64,000 nucleotides of DNA from Myroides odoratus DSM 2801 (GCF_000243275.1 NZ_CM001437.1:3283192-3347191), one strand, 5' to 3'. Numbered from the stretch's first letter, positions 17,903 through 26,011 are shown. Notes: generated by a model from the sequence alone, not told the origin. Made by a program: numbers and translations.

Positions 17903-18478
17903 ATGAAGCGCGATTTAATTTTATATGTGAAAAACATGGTTTGTCCGAGGTGTATTACCTTGGTACAGCAAGAGTTGTTGAAGTTAGAGGTGAAAGTGAA
18001 AGTTGTGCGTTTAGGCGAAGTGGAGTTGGAAAACTCCATAACACAACCCATGAATAATGAAATCAAGGAACGATTGTCTCAAGTGGGATTTGAAGTTTTG
18101 GATGATGCGAAACAGATTGTGGTTGAACAGGTGAAAACCAAGATTATCACATATGTTCAACAGAAGCATTTATCCCATTTGAATTTATCCGATTATTTGG
18201 CTTCTACTTCTTCTATGAGTTATGCGAGAATTGCCCGATTATTTGTAGCACATACGTCCTTAACCATCGAGAAGTATTACATCCTACAACGCATTGAAAA
18301 GGTAAAGGAACTGATATCATATTGTGAGTTATCACTGGAAGAAATTGCACAACAATTACATTATAAAGACGTAAGTCACATGAGTAAACAATTTAAAAAA
18401 ACAGTCGGGATTCCGCCTTCTCTTTATCGGAAGAATCAAAGGTTTGAACGAAAGTTTTTAGATCATATTATTACTTAA
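17903..18478 (+). CDS. AraC regulator fused to an HMA-like domain
   Basis: The 191-residue protein joins an N-terminal ferredoxin-like HMA domain (residues 1-70), with the metal-binding motif MVCPRC (Cys14 and Cys17), to a C-terminal AraC helix-turn-helix (about 90-185, ending VGIPPSLYRK). HMA domains carry copper or other soft metals, so this can read as a one-piece metal sensor and activator. Such fusions occur in Bacteroidota near metal efflux genes, and here it directly follows such a set. I infer that it controls the 10007-17856 cluster. The metal is unknown. Confidence 0.85.
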   Translation: MKRDLILYVKNMVCPRCITLVQQELLKLEVKVKVVRLGEVELENSITQPMNNEIKERLSQVGFEVLDDAKQIVVEQVKTKIITYVQQKHLSHLNLSDYLASTSSMSYARIARLFVAHTSLTIEKYYILQRIEKVKELISYCELSLEEIAQQLHYKDVSHMSKQFKKTVGIPPSLYRKNQRFERKFLDHIIT

Positions 18479-18527
18479 TTACTGAATGCTATGCGAATAC
18501 TTTGTATCGTTTGCTAGTTTGTTGACG

Positions 18528-18558
18528 AAAAGAGGACCTTGGACAGTCCTCTTTTTTT
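18528..18558 (+). terminator. Rho-independent terminator
   Basis: AAAAGAGGAC and GTCCTCTTTT form a perfect stem with an 8-base loop and a following T run. It ends the HMA-AraC transcript. Confidence 0.88.
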
Positions 18559-18618
18559 ATCTGTGATTTGTCCTGTTTTTGCTCCAAATAGGATCTATAC
18601 TGCACAGGGGGAAAGTCC

Positions 18619-18626
18619 TACTTTTG
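18619..18626 (+). promoter_or_regulatory. -7 promoter element for the DUF2938 gene
   Basis: TACTTTTG matches TAnnTTTG exactly and lies 22 bases before the start codon. No TTTG is found 19 bases upstream, so the promoter may need an activator. The AraC regulator at 19224 is the obvious candidate. Confidence 0.45.
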
Positions 18627-18647
18627 TATAGAATAAATAAACAGATT

Positions 18648-19154
18648 ATGATGAATACGATACTACAACTTATAGGATATTCGATAGTTATCGGAGTAAG
18701 TGCAACGATTTTTATGGATTTGTATGCCCTTGTATTGAAAAAGGTATTTAATATTCCTTCCCTAAATTATGCATTTTTAGGGAGATGGATTGGTCATTTT
18801 AAACACGGAGTATTTCGCCATGCAAACATTATGCAGGCGACACCTATTGCAGGAGAAAGAGCAATTGGATGGGCTGCTCATTACTTCATAGGAATTACTT
18901 TTGCCTTTGTTTTATTGCTTATTTGGGGCGTAGCGTGGGTTAGTCACCCAACGGTGATTCCTGCTTTATTAATTGGAATTCTTACTACTGTAGCACCATT
19001 CTTTATGATGCAACCAGCCTTTGGTTTTGGTATTGCGGCTTCTAAAACTCCACAACCGCAAACAGCACGACTAAGAAGTTTAATGGCACATACTATTTAT
19101 GGCGTCGGACTTTACTTGGGTGGGCTTGTACTGCATGCGATATTGTTTAGTTAA
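18648..19154 (+). CDS. DUF2938 family membrane protein
   Basis: The 168-residue protein has four to five hydrophobic segments. It carries the conserved DUF2938 landmarks FGRW-like (FLGRWIGHFKHG), GERAIGWAAHY, APFFMMQPAFGFGIAASKTP and LRSLMAHTIYGVGLYL. The family is found in many bacteria, often next to AraC regulators, and has no known function. The start is at 18648 or the adjacent ATG at 18651. It is followed 69 bases later by an AraC-type regulator on the same strand. Confidence 0.85.
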   Translation: MMNTILQLIGYSIVIGVSATIFMDLYALVLKKVFNIPSLNYAFLGRWIGHFKHGVFRHANIMQATPIAGERAIGWAAHYFIGITFAFVLLLIWGVAWVSHPTVIPALLIGILTTVAPFFMMQPAFGFGIAASKTPQPQTARLRSLMAHTIYGVGLYLGGLVLHAILFS

Positions 19155-19223
19155 TCAGAAAAAGAACCACTGTATCGTTCGTATCAAAAGTTGTTGCTAT
19201 CTTTAATATAAATAAAGGGAAGG

Positions 19224-20183
19224 ATGAAAAGCGAAGATAATATCAAAGAAATTCATACGCTAGAAGAATTTAAAGCGCTGTATTTTGCTGATCAAGAAGG
19301 CAATATTGTGTGTGAAGAATGCTGCACGATTGCATATCAAAGTGGCATCGGGTTTTTGGAGATTTTTACGTTGGAAAACTTATCCCAATTGCCCACTTTT
19401 ATGTCAGGTAGACAAACGAGAAAACAGTTCTATACCATGGTGCTCATCACAGCAGGAGAAGTGGAAGAGATTATTGGGTATACCAAACATACTTTTACCG
19501 CTGGGGATATGTATTTTATCGGGGAGAATCAATTGCATCATATTCAGCAATGGAGTGATGATGTACAGGGATTTATGTGTCTTTTTGATTCGGATTATTT
19601 CTTACTTTGCCTAAAACACCAAATCAAGTTGAATAGCTTTCCGTTTTTTCAATTCGGTCAGCAGCCATTTGTGAATTTAGGAGAGCGAGAAGTGTCGATG
19701 ATGGAGCATTTGTTTTGGAAGCTAAACAATGAGAAATGCCAAAAGCAAACCTTTAATGACGACTTGCTTGTACGTATGTTTTTGAATATTATTTTATTGG
19801 AAGCAGAACGTATTTACAACCATAAAAAAGTAGAAACGCCCTTTGTCTTATCGCGTAAAGAACAGTTGGTTGCGCGTTTTCAACTTTTAGTGAATCAGAA
19901 AATTATAGTACTCAAACAAGTCAATGAGTATGCTGCCTTGTTGCATGTACATCCCCATTATCTCAACGATGTTGTCAAAGAGATAACTGGTTTTCCTGCG
20001 AGTTATTTCATCCAAAAACAATTAATTGATGAAATCAAATCAAGGTTAATACAAACCAATGATACTGTGGCTATTATTGCGGGAGATCTCAACTTTACTG
20101 AAGAATCCTACCTCGGGCGATTTTTTAAAAAACAAGTGGGAGTTACACCTATTCAGTATAGAAAAAAACACAAGCAACACTAA
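19224..20183 (+). CDS. AraC-family transcriptional regulator
   Basis: The 319-residue protein has a cupin-like N-terminal sensing region (about residues 40-160, with YTKHTFTAGDMYFIGENQLHHI) and two C-terminal helix-turn-helix motifs (about 215-315, ending FFKKQVGVTPIQYRKKH). It probably controls the DUF2938 gene before it. The effector is unknown. A strong terminator follows. Confidence 0.88.
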   Translation: MKSEDNIKEIHTLEEFKALYFADQEGNIVCEECCTIAYQSGIGFLEIFTLENLSQLPTFMSGRQTRKQFYTMVLITAGEVEEIIGYTKHTFTAGDMYFIGENQLHHIQQWSDDVQGFMCLFDSDYFLLCLKHQIKLNSFPFFQFGQQPFVNLGEREVSMMEHLFWKLNNEKCQKQTFNDDLLVRMFLNIILLEAERIYNHKKVETPFVLSRKEQLVARFQLLVNQKIIVLKQVNEYAALLHVHPHYLNDVVKEITGFPASYFIQKQLIDEIKSRLIQTNDTVAIIAGDLNFTEESYLGRFFKKQVGVTPIQYRKKHKQH

Positions 20184-20202
20184 AAGGCTTTCAGATATAT
20201 TT

Positions 20203-20237
20203 AGAGAGAAAACGTAGTGCGTTTTCTCTCTTTTTTT
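20203..20237 (+). terminator. Rho-independent terminator
   Basis: AGAGAGAAAACG and CGTTTTCTCTCT form a perfect 12-base stem with a 5-base loop and a run of T's. Confidence 0.92.
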
Positions 20238-20342
20238 ATCCAAAAAGGACTGTTGCTTAATAAAGTGTAATATTTATTTTTATTAATAAAAATGTTGGGT
20301 AATAATTGTTTGATTTTGTATAAAATTTTAAATAATTAATGT

Positions 20343-20350
20343 TAATTTTG
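20343..20350 (+). promoter_or_regulatory. -7 promoter element
   Basis: TAATTTTG matches TAnnTTTG and lies 25 bases before the DUF4878 start codon. TTTG at 20315-20318 is 24 bases upstream, longer than the usual 19. Confidence 0.4.
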
Positions 20351-20375
20351 TCTTGTATTTTAAATATTTTGAAAG

Positions 20376-20714
20376 ATGAAAAAAATTGCAATGGTATTGT
20401 CTTTAGGACTTTTATTGGCTTCTTGTTCTCAAGGGCCCAAAGATGTAGCGATTAAGTTTACAGAGAATGTAGCTAAGGGAAAAATAGATGAAGCGAAAAA
20501 ATACGCAACAGAACCTACAGGGAAATTATTAGAAATGGCGGTATCTTTTGGTGGATTACCAGTTGAGCCTGAGACAAAAATAGAGTTTGTAAAAGATTCT
20601 ATTGTAGATAGTAAAGCATGGGTAACAGTGAAAAATCAAAAAGGAAAAGAATCAGAAGTTACCTTAGTGAAAATGGATGGAAAATGGTTGGTCAATATGG
20701 AACCTCAAAAATAA
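20376..20714 (+). CDS. DUF4878 lipoprotein
   Basis: This 112-residue lipoprotein (MKKIAMVLSLGLLLASC, Cys17) has the compact alpha+beta fold of DUF4878, a cystatin/NTF2-like domain. Typical patterns are PKDVAIKFTENVAKGKIDEAKKYAT and a closing KMDGKWLVNMEP. These proteins are common in Bacteroidota and may bind cell-envelope ligands, but no function is proven. Its 3' end overlaps the next gene by 31 bases, suggesting translational coupling. Confidence 0.85.
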   Translation: MKKIAMVLSLGLLLASCSQGPKDVAIKFTENVAKGKIDEAKKYATEPTGKLLEMAVSFGGLPVEPETKIEFVKDSIVDSKAWVTVKNQKGKESEVTLVKMDGKWLVNMEPQK

Positions 20715-21286
20715 ACCAATGCATACTTAGTCTTTTTTTACTTTGCATCTCTTGTACCCAAGTTTCTAAAACAAAGGAATCTGAAATTGAAATTTTAGTT
20801 CCTTTAAAAAGTGGAGATTTGATTGTTCGACAAGGAACAGGGTATTTCTCAGATCTTTTTAGACAAATGGGATCTCGGGATAAGAAATATTCACATATCG
20901 GTATTATCAGTAAAGAGCAAGATTCTATTTTTGTTTATCATATTGAAGCCGATGAATTTACAGGTGAGGGATTCGCTTTAAGGGAACAGGTGAGTAGCTT
21001 TATCAACAAGGCTAAAACCTATACTTTTTTTGAGAATCAAATGGATTCGATAGCTCGAAACGCAATGTTGAATAAAGCGAAAGAATACGTTCAATTAAAA
21101 GTGAAATTTGATCTAAATTTTAATGCAGAGGATGATGATAAGCTGTATTGTACCGAATTAGTTGCAAAATCAATTAATTACGGCTTAGATTCAGTATACA
21201 TCACACCAACAGCAAGTCTAAAAGGACGTCTTTTCTACGGATTAGATGATATTTATTCCAAAGACGTTTTTAAAGAAATAAAATAA
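20684..21286 (+). CDS. YiiX/YebB-like NlpC/P60 cysteine hydrolase
   Basis: The 200-residue lipoprotein has a signal ending LLCISC. It has the permuted papain-like layout of the YiiX group: KSGDLIVRQG and YSHIGII with His71 near the N-terminus, and KLYCTELV with Cys156 near the C-terminus. Members hydrolyse amide or thioester bonds and are often lipid- or cell-wall-associated. The substrate here is unknown. The ATG at 20684 is chosen because it yields a lipoprotein signal. An upstream in-frame ATG at 20618 would add charged residues before it. The gene overlaps the DUF4878 gene and is followed by a terminator. Confidence 0.78.
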   Translation: MVGQYGTSKINQCILSLFLLCISCTQVSKTKESEIEILVPLKSGDLIVRQGTGYFSDLFRQMGSRDKKYSHIGIISKEQDSIFVYHIEADEFTGEGFALREQVSSFINKAKTYTFFENQMDSIARNAMLNKAKEYVQLKVKFDLNFNAEDDDKLYCTELVAKSINYGLDSVYITPTASLKGRLFYGLDDIYSKDVFKEIK

Positions 21287-21288
21287 GC

Positions 21289-21323
21289 AAGAGAGTATCC
21301 CGCAAGGATACTCTCTTTTTTTT
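21289..21323 (+). terminator. Rho-independent terminator
   Basis: AAGAGAGTATCC and GGATACTCTCTT form a perfect 12-base stem, loop CGCAA, then T's. It ends the DUF4878 and hydrolase transcript. Confidence 0.92.
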
Positions 21324-21396
21324 GCTGTGATATGTAGGGTTTAACAAGCAAAAAGTGTAAGAATAAAAAGAGATAGAGCTTGTATTTTTGAGCGTA

Positions 21397-21526
21397 TAAA
21401 AGCCAAGTAAGAATTAGTAAATTTTTTGTTGAAACGTTTGTTTATTATTTTATATAATCATTAAAACGTTTGTTTTTTTACGTTAAGTTGTAGACACAGC
21501 ACGAGCGTGCTGTGTCTATTTTTTTA
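21397..21526 (+). ncRNA. Candidate small RNA
   Basis: Between two protein genes that each have their own signals lies a perfect -7 element, TATTTTTG at 21383-21390, and about 100 bases later an intrinsic terminator with no gene to end. The interval of roughly 130 bases has no reading frame of note but contains two identical 12-base direct repeats, AAACGTTTGTTT, at 21432-21443 and 21464-21475. This is the layout of a small RNA gene. No -33 element is visible, and no known RNA family was recognised. Confidence 0.3.
21491..21526 (+). terminator. Orphan strong terminator
   Basis: TAGACACAGCACG and CGTGCTGTGTCTA form a perfect 13-base stem separated by two bases and followed by TTTTTTTAT. The nearest upstream gene already has a terminator at 21289, so this one must end another transcript. 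Confidence 0.8.
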
Positions 21527-21553
21527 TGATTTTAAATATAAAGCAATATAAAA

Positions 21554-21584
21554 TTTGGTTAATATGTTCTTAATAGTACTTTTG
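21554..21584 (+). promoter_or_regulatory. Perfect Bacteroidota sigma-70 promoter
   Basis: TTTG at 21554-21557, exactly 19 bases of spacer, and TACTTTTG at 21577-21584 fit the TTTG-N19-TAnnTTTG consensus without mismatch. The start codon it serves is at 21604. Confidence 0.85.
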
Positions 21585-21603
21585 CAGCAAATTATACTAC
21601 ATA

Positions 21604-22191
21604 ATGAAAAAAGCATTTTATATCGTATTGTTTGTTGTTTTAGGAACAGTACAATCGTTTGCACAAACCATCAAAGATTTTAAGCTCCTGCAGGGGGAAA
21701 AAGAAGTTGAGGTTGTTTTTACCTATGATAATCTTCGTATACAAAAAGATAATTATACAGAAGAAGAATATATTGAAAGACATCGTGCAGAGTTAGAGAG
21801 AAAAGAAAAGAACTCAAGTGCTGCTTGGCTGAAAAGTTGGGAGCAGAGTAAAGAAAATGGTTGGGTTTCTAAATTTTTGTTTACAGCTAATAAGTTTAGT
21901 AAGTATAAAGTTAAGTTTGCTACACGAGCACCTCAGTCAAAATATATCTTGTTAGTAGATGTAATATGGATTTATCCAGGATGGGATGCTGGTCTTATTA
22001 ATCAATCGGCTAAAGTTACTACTATAGTCAAATTAGTTAGTAAAGAAAATCCAACCGTGGTGTTAGCAGAACACACATTTAAGGAAATTCCAGGTAATCA
22101 ATTCGCTAATTTTAGTAATGAAATTCGAATTGGAGAAGGATTTACAAAAACGGGGAAAAACTTTGGAAAAAAAATTGCCAAGAGTTTATAA
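21604..22191 (+). CDS. Exported protein of unknown function
   Basis: The 195-residue protein has a signal peptide (MKKAFYIVLFVVLGTVQSFAQ) and a mature region that alternates short strands with one acidic/basic helical stretch (about residues 50-75, EEEYIERHRAELERKEK). Features such as KYILLVDVIWIYPGWDAG, VTTIVKLVSKENP and EIPGNQFANFSNEIRIGEGF are those of conserved Bacteroidota exported proteins of unknown role. It has its own promoter and terminator, so it is a single-gene unit. Confidence 0.7.
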   Translation: MKKAFYIVLFVVLGTVQSFAQTIKDFKLLQGEKEVEVVFTYDNLRIQKDNYTEEEYIERHRAELERKEKNSSAAWLKSWEQSKENGWVSKFLFTANKFSKYKVKFATRAPQSKYILLVDVIWIYPGWDAGLINQSAKVTTIVKLVSKENPTVVLAEHTFKEIPGNQFANFSNEIRIGEGFTKTGKNFGKKIAKSL

Positions 22192-22212
22192 AAACACAGA
22201 ATTAGATAGAGA

Positions 22213-22242
22213 GGCTTAGTGAAATACACTAAGCCTTTTTTT
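22213..22242 (+). terminator. Rho-independent terminator
   Basis: GGCTTAGTG and CACTAAGCC pair perfectly around a 5-base loop, followed by seven T's. Confidence 0.9.
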
Positions 22243-22294
22243 ATGCGTTTTCGGTATAGAAATTAAAAGGCTCATTCTTCTTTGGGTTCGTTTA

Positions 22295-22325
22295 TTTGGC
22301 GTATTTTTAGGTATAGGTAAATTTG
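22295..22325 (+). promoter_or_regulatory. Perfect Bacteroidota sigma-70 promoter
   Basis: TTTG at 22295-22298, a 19-base spacer, and TAAATTTG at 22318-22325 match the consensus exactly. It lies 22 bases before the GNAT-YoaP start codon. Confidence 0.82.
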
Positions 22326-22347
22326 TCTATCATCCGATTGAAACACA

Positions 22348-23121
22348 ATGGAAAACTTCATCAAACTAGATCAACACAACATCGAACAAGAGCATATCTG
22401 TTGTGCTATAGCAGATAAAAAATCGCAGGAAGGATACCAATTAAAGAAAGATTGGTTGAAAAGAGAAATGGAGCATGGCTATGTCTTTCGACGATTAGAT
22501 GCGAGGGCTAAAGTGTTTATTGAATACGGACCCGCAGCAACAGGTTGGGCATCCGTGATAGCGCCGGATTATTTGTTGATTAATTGCTTTTGGGTTGCTG
22601 GACAATATAAAGGAAAAGGATATGCCAAGCAGCTCCTTCAGCTGGCTATTGATGACGCCAAGCAAAACAACTATAAGGGATTGGTAACGGTAGTAGGAAC
22701 GAAAAAGTTTCACTTTATGAGCGATACCAAATGGTTGTTGAAACAAGGGTTTACAACCCTAGAACAAACAAGTTCAGGTTTTAGTTTATTGGCTTTAAAA
22801 TTAGAGGCAACTGCAGTAGATCCTACATTTAATGATAGTGTAAAGACGGGGCGATGTAAAGAAACAACCGATCTTACGGTATACTATTCGAACCGTTGTC
22901 CATTTTCAGCCTTGCATGTGGAGCATGCGTTGGTAGCAACTGCAAAAAAGCGCAATTTATCCCTAACTATTGTCAAATTGGAATCCAGTGAACAAGCCCA
23001 ACAAGCACCAAGTCCTGCGACTATTTTTAGTTTATTCTATCAAGGGGAATTTTTGACAACGGATATCAGTGTATGCTTAGATAGTCGTTTTGATGCCTGT
23101 TTAGAAAAACGCCTAAAATAG
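22348..23121 (+). CDS. GNAT acetyltransferase with YoaP domain
   Basis: The 257-residue cytoplasmic protein has an N-terminal GNAT fold (residues about 1-150). The acetyl-CoA loop is in YKGKGYAKQLLQLAIDDA and the C-terminal strand is in WLLKQGFTTLEQTSSGF. The C-terminal YoaP-like part (about 175-257) has the thioredoxin-type pattern VYYSNRCPFSALHVEH. The acceptor substrate is not known. The gene stands alone behind a strong promoter and converges with the gene at 23131. Confidence 0.82.
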   Translation: MENFIKLDQHNIEQEHICCAIADKKSQEGYQLKKDWLKREMEHGYVFRRLDARAKVFIEYGPAATGWASVIAPDYLLINCFWVAGQYKGKGYAKQLLQLAIDDAKQNNYKGLVTVVGTKKFHFMSDTKWLLKQGFTTLEQTSSGFSLLALKLEATAVDPTFNDSVKTGRCKETTDLTVYYSNRCPFSALHVEHALVATAKKRNLSLTIVKLESSEQAQQAPSPATIFSLFYQGEFLTTDISVCLDSRFDACLEKRLK

Positions 23122-23130
23122 CACGAAGGA

Positions 23131-23613
23131 TTAATAATCTTGTTGCGATTTGAAATTTTGCCAAGCCCTAAAACGCTGATTGAGAATAGGGGCTAATAAG
23201 TCATAATTGGCCCAAGAATTTTCAAGGCGGTATAAGCTATCATGATCCAAATAATGATCTATTACTTTGATATTGAAGACCTCTGCATAATCAGAGAGAT
23301 AGTCACTGTAGGCTTGTGCGAATGGTGTTTCATCATCGTAGTAATCCTGAATAAAACCATTACCTACCTCATTTAAGTCTGCCGTTGTAAATTTACCATC
23401 ACAGCAGTTAAATAAAAAATCAACACCCGTTTGTGTTCTATTTTTTACTTGGGTTATTTGCGTGAAATTATCTTCTACTTGCTCTTCAGCTACTAGTTCC
23501 ATTTCAATGCACCAGGTCAACAACATACCGATATGCGTTGCCCCGTTTTCTTTCGGTAAATCCTTTGGAAAGTCTCCATTATAATGCCAAGCAGCATCGT
23601 CATATTTTGCCAT
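23131..23613 (-). CDS. Conserved cytoplasmic protein, function unknown
   Basis: The 160-residue acidic protein starts MAKYDDAAWHYNGDFPKDLP and continues ENGATHIGMLLTWCIEMELV, a pattern I recognise from a widespread uncharacterised family (of the DUF7832 type, from memory). No signal peptide or membrane segment is present. The middle carries NCCDGKFTTADLNEVGN. It converges with the GNAT-YoaP gene, with only 9 bases between the stops. Confidence 0.65.
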   Translation of the reverse strand: MAKYDDAAWHYNGDFPKDLPKENGATHIGMLLTWCIEMELVAEEQVEDNFTQITQVKNRTQTGVDFLFNCCDGKFTTADLNEVGNGFIQDYYDDETPFAQAYSDYLSDYAEVFNIKVIDHYLDHDSLYRLENSWANYDLLAPILNQRFRAWQNFKSQQDY

Positions 23614-23778
23614 CGGGTAGGTTCAATTGTAAGCGTAAAAGTACAGTAAAAAGAACTCAAATAGAAACTAAAATACGCTTTTTATACTAATAACGTTGAA
23701 TGGAAATAAAAGGACTAGCATCATAAAACCATTGCTAAATTCACATAAAAAAGAAGGAGGTATTTCGGAGGTGAAGGT

Positions 23779-24651
23779 TTATATTTTTAGGTATAGATTG
23801 GTTTTTAACTGTAATGCGTCGTATTCTTGATCTGTAAAAAAAACAGCATAACAAGCCAACATGATAAAAGAGAAATTATCAATTCGCATGAATACTAGGA
23901 TACCCAAGTGCAAGAGGATACCTATAAGCAAAACAATTTTCCTGGTGGAATTAAACCAGATAAAAACGGGAAATAACAATTGAAAAACAATCGTAGACCA
24001 GGTTAGCGCATAAACGAGAATGGGAAATTGGGTGATGTAGTCATTCACGGCATACGCAGAGAAATCACTCGTGTTTAAAATGTAATAAAGGGCAGTACCA
24101 TCAAGCCAAACTTTTCCCTGTAGTTTATGTAAACCAGCAAAGAAATAAACAATACAGATTTGAATCATTATGCCAAAAATTGCTACAGCAGTGAGTTTCT
24201 TGAGATAGTAATTTGATTCAATTCCTATTTTTTCTACAATTTTAGTGTAGGGGGTACACAAGCTCTTAGAAGAAATAAAAAAGAAAAAAGGTAGTAGGGC
24301 AGTAATGATATTATCTCCACCATCAAGGAGGTAAATATTTCTGAATTTGAATATAAAAAGCAAGAAAAAGAGCAATATAGCCGAAATTCGAGGAAGTATT
24401 CCCAAGGTAAAAGTCAAGCTGCATAGAAAGCCTAGGAGACAAAAGATGAACACATGACTAGGTTGGTTGAAATCAATATTTAAAAGTTGTAGGTTATAGT
24501 ACTGCACAAGATCTTGATAGGTTTCGTACGATACAATACCATTGTTATCGAAAATAAAATTTCGATGGGTGTAATAGGCAATAAAATCCTTCATGAGGCT
24601 TAATCCTATTAAGATGCGAAGTAGTGTAATACCAGTAGTTCGATGTTCCAT
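23779..24651 (-). CDS. SdpB-like HTTM-domain membrane protein
   Basis: The 290-residue protein has seven to eight hydrophobic segments. It has the HTTM landmarks TGITLLRILIG near the start, NIYLLDGGDNIITALLPFF in the middle, and YFFAGLHKLQGKVWLDGTALYY, where the last helices of SdpB and vitamin-K carboxylase relatives show the same layout. In Bacillus, SdpB acts with SdpA to mature the SdpC peptide toxin. Its start codon overlaps the stop of the SdpA-like gene (TAATG), so the two are co-translated. Two small exported peptide genes lie just upstream, making it likely to be part of a peptide-maturation system. Confidence 0.72.
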   Translation of the reverse strand: MEHRTTGITLLRILIGLSLMKDFIAYYTHRNFIFDNNGIVSYETYQDLVQYYNLQLLNIDFNQPSHVFIFCLLGFLCSLTFTLGILPRISAILLFFLLFIFKFRNIYLLDGGDNIITALLPFFFFISSKSLCTPYTKIVEKIGIESNYYLKKLTAVAIFGIMIQICIVYFFAGLHKLQGKVWLDGTALYYILNTSDFSAYAVNDYITQFPILVYALTWSTIVFQLLFPVFIWFNSTRKIVLLIGILLHLGILVFMRIDNFSFIMLACYAVFFTDQEYDALQLKTNLYLKI

Positions 24652-25241
24652 TAGTGCTGTTGTGTTAAAAAGATTTTGTCTAATTCAGTATAAATAGTCG
24701 TATATGTTTTGGGGAGGTGTATATCCGTATTGAGTTGTTCATCCACAAGAAAAAGTTTGATAAAAACAGAGTCATGAGGTTGAATCAAGGACTGGAAATC
24801 GGCTTGATTTTGAAAAACAAATTTGGAATAGTTAACAATAGATTCTAATCCTTGACTAATATGGGGATTACCTTGAATCTTTATGTTGTTGCGCTGTAAT
24901 GTGATGATATCATTGAAACATCCAGAAAAATATTTTTTTAGTCGTTGATCGATAGAAAAAAAAGAGCTATAACTCCTTAGTCTGATGAGTTTTTGGATAT
25001 CAATCAGATCACTTTTCTGTGTTGCCGTACAGAATTGGACTAGAAAATAGTGATTGCCCATCGGAGGATTGGGGGAGAACATGCTCCAGTTTTGCTCAAA
25101 AAAGGGTAATGCATAGTTTTCTTTAAACTGTTGGATGGTATCAGATTTAAAATAGCCTTGATCATAAACCTGAATTAGGAGAATAAAAGAGCAGTACAAG
25201 AGTAGTACTAGGTATACGAAGTAGTGATATAATTTTTTCAT
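24651..25241 (-). CDS. SdpA-like membrane-anchored protein
   Basis: The 196-residue protein has one N-terminal membrane anchor (MKKLYHYFVYLVLLLYC and on) and an extracytoplasmic remainder. The segment FFEQNWSMFSPNPPMGNHYF matches the Q-x-W-x-x-F-(S/A/T)-x-(N/D)-P signature of SdpA and DUF5819-type partners of HTTM proteins. SdpA is needed with SdpB to process the SdpC toxin in Bacillus. The ATG at 25241 gives the cleanest anchor, with an in-frame ATG at 25268 possible. It overlaps the SdpB-like gene by one base. Confidence 0.62.
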   Translation of the reverse strand: MKKLYHYFVYLVLLLYCSFILLIQVYDQGYFKSDTIQQFKENYALPFFEQNWSMFSPNPPMGNHYFLVQFCTATQKSDLIDIQKLIRLRSYSSFFSIDQRLKKYFSGCFNDIITLQRNNIKIQGNPHISQGLESIVNYSKFVFQNQADFQSLIQPHDSVFIKLFLVDEQLNTDIHLPKTYTTIYTELDKIFLTQQH

Positions 25242-25416
25242 AGCGACAAATAAAAAATGAAAATACATACAGTGATAGGGAGGTTATCAGTAACCGGTCC
25301 TAGATAAGGGATATAGCATAGCCTAAAAAATAAGGGTATGCATTTGATACATCCGCTCGTGTCGTCTTTGTTTTTTGTTCCCGTGATTGCACCAACGTTT
25401 AGTTTGTTGAGGCAAC

Positions 25417-25451
25417 TTAAAAAAGAAGTAAGGTCTAGGACTAGACCTTAC
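25417..25451 (-). terminator. Terminator of peptide gene 1
   Basis: GTAAGGTCTAG and CTAGACCTTAC form a perfect stem with a two-base centre. On the minus strand it is followed by TTCTTTTTT. It separates the peptide gene from the SdpA-like gene, so the peptide is a separate transcript. Confidence 0.85.
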
Positions 25452-25460
25452 CCTTTTCCT

Positions 25461-25670
25461 TTATCTTCTAGGGATAAAGGCTTCAAAAGTACTTGCACTA
25501 GATTGTGTTGAAGCATTAGAAGAGGTCGAATTTCGGCTTTCGCTACTAATAGCATTGCTTTTTTCTCCAACTAATGTTGTTTTAGTACCTGTACCAATAG
25601 AATTAGCACTACTTAATCCGATAAGAGTAACAAATGCGAATGCTACTCCAAGAAAAATTGATTTTTTCAT
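25461..25670 (-). CDS. Small exported peptide 1 (putative precursor)
   Basis: The 69-residue product starts with a signal (MKKSIFLGVAFAFVTLIGLSSA). The mature part is about 45 residues, rich in Ser, Thr and Asn, without cysteine, and ends in SSASTFEAFIPRR. It shares 57 of 69 residues with the second copy at 26076-26285, with identical stretches at both ends. I infer a secreted or processed peptide, possibly the substrate of the SdpA/SdpB-like pair 220 bases downstream. It is unlike SdpC, and no known family was recognised. Real expression is supported by its own terminator and by conservative substitutions between the copies. Confidence 0.65.
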   Translation of the reverse strand: MKKSIFLGVAFAFVTLIGLSSANSIGTGTKTTLVGEKSNAISSESRNSTSSNASTQSSASTFEAFIPRR

Positions 25671-25871
25671 GGTTTAAAAAATTAAAATGTTAATAAATAA
25701 TACTTGTATTGCTTTTGTTTATGAAAGCCTTTTGGATGTAAATGTTTGTTTATACGTCTTTTTTAATTATAAAAGTGACGTTTTACAAACGGTAAGATGT
25801 TGAGTCTTGATCATCATTCGAGAATGAAATGATGCTGTATATCGAGTAAATCACGAGTTGATTTATCTGAT

Positions 25872-26011
25872 TTTGTTTTTCTGCCTCTCGTTGTACCCCC
25901 AATCGCAGTGTTTTTACCTTGCATCCAAGATTGAAACAATTGCAGGTTAAACAGGATAAAATGCTAGACTTTTATTGTACTTTATTTCGTATTGCGCTGA
26001 TTGCACCAACG
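25872..26011 (+). pseudogene. Decayed fragment of the gene at 26723
   Basis: About 140 bases match 26862-27001, inside the membrane-protein gene at 26723 (the segment encoding LPLVVPPIAVFF and following). A one-base deletion in the T run near 25913 and several substitutions destroy the frame and create stops. The fragment lies exactly between the two duplicated peptide units and marks how the duplication was made. Confidence 0.82.

Larger units (their letters stand above)
25384..25880. repeat. Tandem duplication, copy 1
   Basis: This unit matches 25998-26497 base for base over most of its length, at an offset of 614. It contains a peptide gene, its terminator and about 200 bases upstream of the peptide start. 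The unit starts with TGATTGCACCAACG, which is the end of the decayed fragment of the 26723 gene found between the copies. Confidence 0.88.
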
